Below, in pieces: positions 57,992 through 64,000 of a stretch of DNA of 64,000 nucleotides. Source of the DNA: Sphingomonas kaistensis (lineage in GTDB: Bacteria > Pseudomonadota > Alphaproteobacteria > Sphingomonadales > Sphingomonadaceae); NCBI RefSeq assembly GCF_011927725.1, contig NZ_JAATJC010000001.1, forward strand, positions 1,247,001 to 1,311,000, written 5' to 3'. The stretch's first letter is position 1. Each line of letters opens with the position of its first letter. A program made the translations under genes and the position numbers. A model generated the notes under the pieces. The model worked only from the letters and a program-made list of their open reading frames with translations. It ran no database searches and was not told the DNA's origin.

Positions 57992-58828
57992 ATGGCACTC
58001 AAAGCATATAAGCCGACGAGCCCGGCCCGCCGCGGCCTGATCCTCGTCGACAAGAGCGCGCTGTGGAAGGGCAAGCCCGTCAAGGCGCTCACCGAAGGCA
58101 AGCACAAGACTGGTGGCCGCAACAACAAGGGCCATGTGACCAGCCGCGGCATCGCGGGCGGCCACAAGCAGAAGTACCGGATCATCGACTTCAAGCGTCG
58201 GACCTGGGACGTTGCTGCCACCGTCGAGCGGCTCGAGTACGACCCCAACCGGTCGGCGTTCATCGCGCTCGTCACCTACGAAGGCGGTGAGCAGGCCTAT
58301 ATCCTCGCTCCGCAGCGTCTCGCTCCGGGCGACAAGGTCGTCGCCGGCAAGAAGGTCGACGTGAAGCCGGGCAATGCGATGGAGATCGGCCAGATGCCGG
58401 TCGGCACCATTGTCCACAACGTCGAGATGAAGCCCGGCAAGGGCGGCCAGATCGCTCGTGCCGCCGGCACCTACGTTCAGGTCGTCGGTCGCGACAAGGG
58501 CATGGTTATCGTTCGCCTCAACTCGGGCGAGCAGCGCTATATCCGCTCGGACTGCATGGCCACCGTCGGTGCCGTGTCCAACCCGGACAATGGCAACACC
58601 ACCCTCGCCAAGGCCGGCCGTACCCGCTGGCTGGGCAAGCGCCCGCTGACCCGCGGCGTCGCCAAGAACCCGGTCGACCACCCGCACGGCGGTGGTGAAG
58701 GCCGGACCTCGGGCGGCCGTCACCCGGTCACCCCGTGGGGCAAGCCGACCAAGGGTGCCCGCACCCGTCACAACAAGGCAACGGACAAAATGATCATCCG
58801 TAGCCGTCACGCCAAGAAGAAGGGCTAA
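57992..58828 (+). CDS. rplB: 50S ribosomal protein L2
   Basis: A 278-residue L2 near the peptidyl transferase centre. [47 protein letters not shown], and the C-terminal [20 protein letters not shown] with the conserved His are present. Standard length; seven bases after rplW. Confidence 0.98.
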   Translation: MALKAYKPTSPARRGLILVDKSALWKGKPVKALTEGKHKTGGRNNKGHVTSRGIAGGHKQKYRIIDFKRRTWDVAATVERLEYDPNRSAFIALVTYEGGEQAYILAPQRLAPGDKVVAGKKVDVKPGNAMEIGQMPVGTIVHNVEMKPGKGGQIARAAGTYVQVVGRDKGMVIVRLNSGEQRYIRSDCMATVGAVSNPDNGNTTLAKAGRTRWLGKRPLTRGVAKNPVDHPHGGGEGRTSGGRHPVTPWGKPTKGARTRHNKATDKMIIRSRHAKKKG

Positions 58829-58831
58829 GAG

Positions 58832-59107
58832 ATGGCTCGCTCCGTCTGGAAGGGTCCGTTCGTGGAGCTGTCGCTCCTCAAGAAGGCCGAAACCGCCCAG
58901 GACGCCGGTGCTCGCGCGCCGATCAAGACCTGGTCGCGCCGTTCCACCATCCTGCCGCAGTTCGTCGGCCTGACCTTCAATGTCTACAACGGCCGCAAGT
59001 TCGTGCCGGTGTCGGTCAACGAGGACATGGTCGGCATGAAGCTCGGCGAGTTCGCGCCGACCCGGTACTTCCCGGGTCACGCCGCCGACAAGAAGGGCAA
59101 GCGGTAA
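58832..59107 (+). CDS. rpsS: 30S ribosomal protein S19
   Basis: A 91-residue S19 of the 30S head. [60 protein letters not shown] and [20 protein letters not shown]. Its TAA overlaps the rplV ATG by one base (TAATG). Confidence 0.98.
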   Translation: MARSVWKGPFVELSLLKKAETAQDAGARAPIKTWSRRSTILPQFVGLTFNVYNGRKFVPVSVNEDMVGMKLGEFAPTRYFPGHAADKKGKR

Positions 59108-59484
59108 TGGGCAAGGCTGCATCACCCCGCAAGGTGGGCGACAAGGAAGCGCTTGCCGTTGGCAACACCATCCGTGGCTCGGCGCGCAAGCTGAACCTGG
59201 TTGCTCAGCTGATCCGCGGCCGCAAGGTCGAGGAAGCGCTGAACATCCTGAAGTTCAGCCCCAAGGGCATGGCCGAGGACGTGTACAAGGTCCTCGCATC
59301 GGCCGTCGCCAATGCCGAGAACAACCACAACCTCGACGTCGACGCGCTGATCGTCACCGAGGCGAGCGTCGGCAAGTCGATCTCGATGAAGCGTTTCGCC
59401 ACCCGCGCCCGCGGTCGGTCGAGCCGCATCGTCAAGCCGTTCAGCCGCCTTCGCGTCGTCGTGTCCGAGCAGGAAGAAGCCTAA
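59107..59484 (+). CDS. rplV: 50S ribosomal protein L22
   Basis: A 125-residue L22 that reaches into the exit tunnel. [60 protein letters not shown] and the loop [20 protein letters not shown]. No macrolide-type loop deletion is visible. It overlaps rpsC by one base. Confidence 0.98.
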   Translation: MGKAASPRKVGDKEALAVGNTIRGSARKLNLVAQLIRGRKVEEALNILKFSPKGMAEDVYKVLASAVANAENNHNLDVDALIVTEASVGKSISMKRFATRARGRSSRIVKPFSRLRVVVSEQEEA

Positions 59485-60197
59485 TGGGTCAGAAGAGCAA
59501 TCCGATCGGGCTTCGGCTGCAGATCAACCGTACCTGGGACAGCCGCTGGTTCGCGGAAGGCCAGGACTACGGCCGCATGCTGCTCGAGGATCTGAAGATC
59601 CGCCAGTACATCATGAAGACGCTGCCGCAGGCCGCGATCTCCAAGGTTGTCATCGAGCGTCCGGCCAAGCTGTGCCGCGTGTCCGTCTATGCTGCGCGCC
59701 CCGGCGTGATCATCGGCAAGAAGGGCACCGACATCGAGAAGCTGAAGAAGACCCTGTCCAAGATGACGGGTTCGGAAGTCAGCCTCAACATCGTCGAGAT
59801 CCGCAAGCCGGAAGTCGATGCGCGCCTCGTGGCGCAGGGCATCGCCGACCAGCTGGAGCGCCGCATCGCGTTCCGCCGGGCCATGAAGCGCGCCGTTCAG
59901 TCGGCCCTTCGCCTCGGCGCGGAAGGCATTCGTATCGAGTGCGGCGGCCGTCTTGGCGGTGCCGAAATCGCTCGCTCCGAGCGTTATCGTGAAGGCCGCG
60001 TGCCGCTTCACACCCTGCGCGGCAACGTCGATTATGCCGAAGCCCAGGCCCACACCGCTTATGGCGTGTGCGGGGTCAAGGTTTGGGTGTTCAAGGGCGA
60101 GATCCTCGGTCACGACCCGATGGCCCAGGACCGGCTGATGATGGAAGCGCAGACCTCCGGCGTGCGCCCCGCGCGCGACGACGATCGTCGCCGGTAA
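59484..60197 (+). CDS. rpsC: 30S ribosomal protein S3
   Basis: A 237-residue S3 at the mRNA entry site. The KH domain core is [20 protein letters not shown]; the C-terminal domain contains [40 protein letters not shown] and [17 protein letters not shown]. It begins [20 protein letters not shown] and ends with a short basic tail. Confidence 0.98.
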   Translation: MGQKSNPIGLRLQINRTWDSRWFAEGQDYGRMLLEDLKIRQYIMKTLPQAAISKVVIERPAKLCRVSVYAARPGVIIGKKGTDIEKLKKTLSKMTGSEVSLNIVEIRKPEVDARLVAQGIADQLERRIAFRRAMKRAVQSALRLGAEGIRIECGGRLGGAEIARSERYREGRVPLHTLRGNVDYAEAQAHTAYGVCGVKVWVFKGEILGHDPMAQDRLMMEAQTSGVRPARDDDRRR

Positions 60198-60209
60198 GGA
60201 ACAGAGATC

Positions 60210-60641
60210 ATGCTGCAACCAAAGCGCACCAAGTTCCGCAAGGCCTTCAAGGGCCGCATCCATGGCAATGCCAAGGGCGGAACCGAGCTCAACTTCGGCG
60301 CCTTCGGCCTCAAGGCCATGGAGCCGGAGCGGATCACCGCCCGCCAGATCGAAGCGGCCCGCCGCGCGATCACCCGTCACATCAAGCGCCAGGGGCGTTT
60401 GTGGATCCGGATTTTCCCGGACCTGCCGGTGTCGAGCAAGCCTGCCGAAGTCCGCATGGGTAAGGGCAAGGGCTCGCCCGAATTCTGGGTCGCCCGGGTC
60501 AAGCCCGGCCGTATCCTGTTCGAGCTGGACGGTGTCCCCGGGCCGCTCGCCAAGACCGCTTTCGAGCGTGCGGCGGAAAAGCTGCCCATCAAGGTCAAGG
60601 TGGTTGCCCGCCTTGGCGAAACCCTGGTCGAGGCCGATTGA
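60210..60641 (+). CDS. rplP: 50S ribosomal protein L16
   Basis: A 143-residue L16 near the A site. [60 protein letters not shown] and [20 protein letters not shown] are all standard. It lies 12 bases after rpsC. Confidence 0.98.
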   Translation: MLQPKRTKFRKAFKGRIHGNAKGGTELNFGAFGLKAMEPERITARQIEAARRAITRHIKRQGRLWIRIFPDLPVSSKPAEVRMGKGKGSPEFWVARVKPGRILFELDGVPGPLAKTAFERAAEKLPIKVKVVARLGETLVEAD

Positions 60642-60643
60642 TC

Positions 60644-60853
60644 ATGGCGAAGCGTGAAGACCTGTCGGTGAAGACCGACGACCAACTGTCGACTCAGCTC
60701 GGTGAGCTGAAGCGCGAGCAGTTCAACCTGCGCTTCCAGGCGGCCACCAACCAGCTTGAGAAGCCGAGCCGCGTGCGTGAGGTCCGCCGGACCATCGCCC
60801 GCATCAAGACCCTGCAAGGCCAGCGCTCGAACAGCGCTTCGGCGCAGGGCTGA
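60644..60853 (+). CDS. rpmC: 50S ribosomal protein L29
   Basis: A 69-residue L29, two-helix protein beside L23. Start ATG 60644 ([20 protein letters not shown]); [20 protein letters not shown] and [19 protein letters not shown] are typical. An ATG six bases earlier would add only MI. Confidence 0.97.
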   Translation: MAKREDLSVKTDDQLSTQLGELKREQFNLRFQAATNQLEKPSRVREVRRTIARIKTLQGQRSNSASAQG

Positions 60854-60864
60854 GGAGAGACCAG

Positions 60865-61140
60865 ATGCCAAAGCGCGTCCTCACCGGCACCGTGGTGTCC
60901 GACAAGGGTGACAAGACCGTGGTGGTCCGTGTCGAGCGGCGGGTGAAGCACCCGCTGTACGGCAAGATCATCAAGCTGTCGAAGAAGTACCATGCCCACG
61001 ACGAGGCGAATGCCTACAGCGTGGGTCAGCAGGTTCGCATTGAAGAATGCGCTCCGCTTTCGAAGCTCAAGACCTGGACCGTTGCCGGCTTGGTGGGTGA
61101 GGCTCGCGCCTCCGACCTGGCTGAAGCGGCCAACGTTTGA
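60865..61140 (+). CDS. rpsQ: 30S ribosomal protein S17
   Basis: A 91-residue S17 (OB fold). [60 protein letters not shown] and [16 protein letters not shown]. Eleven bases after rpmC with a GGAGAG sequence. Confidence 0.98.
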   Translation: MPKRVLTGTVVSDKGDKTVVVRVERRVKHPLYGKIIKLSKKYHAHDEANAYSVGQQVRIEECAPLSKLKTWTVAGLVGEARASDLAEAANV

Positions 61141-61168
61141 GCGCTCTGGTCAAGGATAGGATAGACCC

Positions 61169-61537
61169 ATGATCCAGATGCAATCCAACCTGGACGTCGC
61201 TGACAACAGCGGTGCCAAGCGCGTCATGTGCATCAAGGTGCTCGGTGGCTCCAAGCGCCGCACCGCGAGCGTCGGCGACATCATCGTCGTTTCCGTCAAG
61301 GAAGCCGCTCCGAAGGGCCGCGTGAAGAAGGGTGACGTGCATCGCGCCGTCATCGTTCGCACCGCCAAGGACATTCGCCGTCCGGACGGTTCGGTGATCC
61401 GCTTCGACAGCAATGCCGCCGTGCTGGTCAACAAGAACGAGGAGCCGATCGGCACCCGTATCTTCGGGCCGGTGGTGCGTGAACTGCGCGCCAAGAAGCA
61501 CATGAAGATCATCAGCCTTGCGCCGGAGGTGCTGTAA
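61169..61537 (+). CDS. rplN: 50S ribosomal protein L14
   Basis: A 122-residue L14 at the subunit interface. [60 protein letters not shown] and [20 protein letters not shown]. It overlaps rplX by one base (TAATG). Confidence 0.98.
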   Translation: MIQMQSNLDVADNSGAKRVMCIKVLGGSKRRTASVGDIIVVSVKEAAPKGRVKKGDVHRAVIVRTAKDIRRPDGSVIRFDSNAAVLVNKNEEPIGTRIFGPVVRELRAKKHMKIISLAPEVL

Positions 61538-61857
61538 TGGCCACCGCGAAGATCAAGAAGGGCGACAAGGTCGTCGTCCTCGCCGGCAAGGATAAGGGCA
61601 AGACCGGTGAGGTCGTCCGCTCCCTGCCGAAGGAAAACAAGGTGGTCGTAAGCGGCATCAACGTCGCCACGCGCCACATCAAGCCGACCCAGGCCAGCCC
61701 AGAAGGCGGCAAGGTCACCAAGGAAGCGCCGCTTCACGTGTCCAACGTGGCGCTCGCTGATCCGAAGTCCGGCGCGGCCACCCGCGTCCGCTTCGAGGAA
61801 CGCGACGGCAAGAAGGTCCGGGTCGCGGTCAAGTCCGGGGAGCTGATCAATGGCTGA
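61537..61857 (+). CDS. rplX: 50S ribosomal protein L24
   Basis: A 106-residue L24, an assembly initiator. The KOW motif is [20 protein letters not shown]; then [20 protein letters not shown] and [20 protein letters not shown]. Its last eight bases overlap rplE. Confidence 0.98.
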   Translation: MATAKIKKGDKVVVLAGKDKGKTGEVVRSLPKENKVVVSGINVATRHIKPTQASPEGGKVTKEAPLHVSNVALADPKSGAATRVRFEERDGKKVRVAVKSGELING

Positions 61858-62434
61858 AGCCAACTACGTTCCGCGGCTGCGGAAGGATTATGACGAGCGC
61901 ATCGTCAAGGCGATGACCGAGAAGTTCGGCTACAAGAACCACATGGAGGTTCCGCGGCTCGACAAGATCGTCATCAACATGGGCGTCGGCGAGGCGACCC
62001 AGGACAAGAAGAAGGTCGAAGCGGCCGCTGCCGAAATGCAGCAGATCGCCGGTCAGAAGCCGGTGATCACCAAGGCCAAGACCTCGATCGCGCAGTTCAA
62101 GCTGCGTGAGGGCATGCCGATCGGTTGCAAGGTCACCCTTCGCCGCGAGCGCATGTTCGAGTTCCTCGACCGCCTGGTCACGATCGCTCTTCCCCGGGTC
62201 CGCGATTTCCGCGGACTCAACCCGAAGAGCTTCGACGGGCGCGGCAACTACGCGATGGGTCTCAAGGAACAGATCGTGTTCCCGGAGATCAACTATGACC
62301 AGATCGACAAGGTCCGGGGCATGGACATCATCGTCACCACCACGGCGAAGACCGACGAGGAAGCGCGCGAGCTGCTCCGCCTCTTCAACTTCCCGTTCCC
62401 CGCAGACGCTGAACAGCAAAAGGCTGCCGCGTAA
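61850..62434 (+). CDS. rplE: 50S ribosomal protein L5
   Basis: A 194-residue L5 that contacts 5S rRNA and P-site t[83 protein letters not shown] and [20 protein letters not shown]. It has a short C-terminal extension beyond FNFPF. Confidence 0.98.
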   Translation: MAEANYVPRLRKDYDERIVKAMTEKFGYKNHMEVPRLDKIVINMGVGEATQDKKKVEAAAAEMQQIAGQKPVITKAKTSIAQFKLREGMPIGCKVTLRRERMFEFLDRLVTIALPRVRDFRGLNPKSFDGRGNYAMGLKEQIVFPEINYDQIDKVRGMDIIVTTTAKTDEEARELLRLFNFPFPADAEQQKAAA

Positions 62435-62455
62435 GCGGTTAGGAGAACTTAAGTC

Positions 62456-62761
62456 ATGGCGAAACTGAGTTCCATCAACAAGAACGAGCGTCGCAAGAAG
62501 CTCGTCGTGAAGCAGGCGGCCAAGTACGCCAAGCTGAAGGCCCTCGCGAATGACGAGAGCCTCGACGAGACCGAGCGTCTGATCGCGCGTCTGAAGATGG
62601 CGGAACTGCCCCGTAACGGCAATCCGACCCGTATCCGCAATCGGTGTGAGCTGACGGGCCGGTCCCGCGCTGTGTACCGCAAGTTCCGTCTCTCGCGCAT
62701 CATGCTGCGGGAAATGGGCAACAAGGGCCTGATCCCGGGCCTCACGAAGTCGAGCTGGTAA
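62456..62761 (+). CDS. rpsN: 30S ribosomal protein S14
   Basis: A 101-residue S14 of the long, zinc-free type: only one Cys ([20 protein letters not shown]), with an extended N-terminal helix ([20 protein letters not shown]). Ends IPGLTKSSW, standard. Confidence 0.98.
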   Translation: MAKLSSINKNERRKKLVVKQAAKYAKLKALANDESLDETERLIARLKMAELPRNGNPTRIRNRCELTGRSRAVYRKFRLSRIMLREMGNKGLIPGLTKSSW

Positions 62762-62773
62762 GGACACCGCAAG

Positions 62774-63169
62774 ATGGCGATGACCGATCCCCTGGGTGAT
62801 ATGCTCACCCGTATTCGCAATGGCCAGCAGGCGAAGAAGGACAGCGTCCTGACGCCGGCTTCCAAGCTGCGCGCTCACGTCCTCGACGTGCTTCAGCGTG
62901 AAGGCTATATCCGTGGTTACTCCGAGGAAGAACTGGCGGGCCAGAAGGGCCTCCGGATCGAACTCAAGTATTTTGAAGGCCAGCCTGCGATCCAGCATCT
63001 GGCGCGTGTCTCGAAGCCCGGTCGCCGGGTCTATTCGGGCTCCCGCGACCTGCCCCGGGTCCGCAACGGTCTTGGCATGACCATCGTCTCGACGCCTCGC
63101 GGCGTGCTTTCCGACGCGGAAGCACGTGAGCAGAACGTCGGCGGCGAGGTTCTGGCGGAGGTGTTCTAA
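62774..63169 (+). CDS. rpsH: 30S ribosomal protein S8
   Basis: A 131-residue S8, a central organiser of 16S rRNA and the usual repressor of the spc genes. [60 protein letters not shown] and [20 protein letters not shown]. Normal length. Confidence 0.98.
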   Translation: MAMTDPLGDMLTRIRNGQQAKKDSVLTPASKLRAHVLDVLQREGYIRGYSEEELAGQKGLRIELKYFEGQPAIQHLARVSKPGRRVYSGSRDLPRVRNGLGMTIVSTPRGVLSDAEAREQNVGGEVLAEVF

Positions 63170-63170
63170 G

Positions 63171-63707
63171 ATGTCCCGTATCGGCAAGAAGCCGGTCCCG
63201 GTTCCGACCGGGGTGACGGCGAACCTCGAAGGCCAGACGCTGAGCGTCAAGGGCCCCAAGGGCACCCTTTCGATGAAGGTCCTCGATGACCTGGTCCGTA
63301 CCTCGGTCGAGGACGGTCAGATCAGCGTGCAGCCGGTCAACGACAGCCAGCGTTCGCGGGCTGCGTGGGGCATGCAGCGCACCAACGTGTCGAACCTGGT
63401 CACCGGCGTGACCGAGGGCTTCACCAAGGTGCTCGAGATCACCGGCGTCGGTTATCGTGCCGCGGCCCAGGGCAAGAACCTGCGCCTGCAGCTCGGCTAC
63501 AGCCACGACGTCAATTACGCGATCCCCGAGGGCATCGAAGTCAAGACTCCCGACCCCAACACGGTCGAGATCACCGGCATCGACAAGCAGAAGGTCGGGC
63601 AGGTTGCGGCCGAGATCCGGCGCTGGCGGAAGCCCGAGCCCTACAAGGGCAAGGGCATCAAGTATCGCGGCGAGTTCATCTTCCGCAAGGAAGGGAAGAA
63701 GAAGTAA
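63171..63707 (+). CDS. rplF: 50S ribosomal protein L6
   Basis: A 178-residue L6. The start is ATG 63171, one base after the rpsH stop ([20 protein letters not shown]); the longer in-frame start lies inside rps[41 protein letters not shown] and [20 protein letters not shown] are standard. Its TAA overlaps the rplR ATG. Confidence 0.98.
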   Translation: MSRIGKKPVPVPTGVTANLEGQTLSVKGPKGTLSMKVLDDLVRTSVEDGQISVQPVNDSQRSRAAWGMQRTNVSNLVTGVTEGFTKVLEITGVGYRAAAQGKNLRLQLGYSHDVNYAIPEGIEVKTPDPNTVEITGIDKQKVGQVAAEIRRWRKPEPYKGKGIKYRGEFIFRKEGKKK

Positions 63708-64000
63708 TGGCCAAGCTTTCCCTCTTCGACCGTCGCCGTCGCCGCGTGCGCACGGCGCTGCGTGCCCGCGCTGGCGGCAAGCCCCGCCTGTCGGTGCACC
63801 GTTCGGGCCGTCACATCTACGCCCAGGTGATCGACGATGCCGAGGGCCGTACCCTCGTGTCGGCGTCGACCCTCGACAAGGATCTGCGCGGCAAGTCGAG
63901 CGCCACTGCCGAAGGCGCCAAGCAGGTCGGCAAGACGCTGGCGGAGCGGGCCAAGGCGGCCGGCGTCACCAACGTCGTGTTCGATCGCGGCGGCTTCCTG
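63707..64000 (+). CDS. rplR: 50S ribosomal protein L18 (cut by window edge)
   Basis: The first 98 residues of L18, which binds 5S r[43 protein letters not shown] and [20 protein letters not shown] are typical; only about the last 20 residues are missing beyond the edge. It overlaps the rplF stop by one base. Confidence 0.97.
   Translation, partial: MAKLSLFDRRRRRVRTALRARAGGKPRLSVHRSGRHIYAQVIDDAEGRTLVSASTLDKDLRGKSSATAEGAKQVGKTLAERAKAAGVTNVVFDRGGFL

Overview
The window is GC-rich, densely coded DNA from an alphaproteobacterium, most likely a sphingomonad (Sphingomonas/Sphingomicrobium-like). Support comes from the ribosomal and RNA polymerase proteins, a UrcA-family secreted protein, the NDUFA12/DUF2155/aat/accBC/aroQ neighbourhood, an alphaproteobacterial PDH E2/E3 arrangement, and many GTG/TTG starts. 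It is chromosomal housekeeping DNA. I see no phage, insertion sequence, plasmid functions or CRISPR array.

Layout. 1-5038: rpoC (cut by the window edge) and rpoB, minus strand. 5367-8762: plus-strand accessory genes (lipoprotein, GT-C-like membrane protein, then a DUF2975/HTH/membrane-protein module with overlapping genes). 8952-9902: rplL-rplJ, minus. 10193-13451: an aromatic/tryptophan operon (trpL leader peptide, attenuator, type I-beta DAHP synthase, trpE, trpG), minus. 13544-16271: UrcA protein, two hypotheticals, a BaiN/YhiN flavoprotein. 16359-17490: rplA-rplK. 17900-18673: alpha/beta hydrolase. 18803-19780: nusG, secE, tRNA-Trp, with a fatty-acid hydroxylase running into the tRNA. 21031-24721: MarR-like regulator, fatty-acyl-AMP ligase, recX, double cold-shock protein. 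24718-29095: DUF192, NDUFA12, DUF2155, aat, accC, accB, aroQ. 29134-30583: thiS and thiG split by an antisense gene. 30594-35548: two M24 peptidases (one frameshifted), a TPP enzyme, cmk. 35649-39179: TIGR02300 protein, tRNA-Ala, two flp pilin copies, a class A PBP. 39295-42853: peptide-type binding protein, DUF4112, fRMsr, a secreted hypothetical, a universal stress protein. 42948-49760: pdhC, thioesterase, lpdA, two secreted amidohydrolases, DUF4142, cupin. 49985-54311: rpsL-rpsG-fusA-tuf. 54513-55547: a NERD-domain gene. 55772-64000: the S10/spc cluster from rpsJ into rplR (cut by the edge).

The main structural theme is fragmentation of blocks that are usually contiguous. The secE-nusG-rplKA-rplJL-rpoBC series is on one strand in the normal order but is interrupted three times. 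The str and S10 operons are separated by a terminator, a NERD nuclease-like gene and a new candidate promoter. The clearest regulatory discovery is a tryptophan attenuator with a 27-residue leader peptide (Trp-Trp-Arg-Trp) and a textbook intrinsic terminator. Other notable points are Arg at the streptomycin-determining Lys88 position of S12, a one-base frameshift in a Tat-exported peptidase, and several unexplained inverted repeats. I do not see a clearly new multi-gene defence or biosynthetic system; the best candidates for something undescribed are the DUF2975/HTH module with its operator-like palindrome and the NERD insertion.
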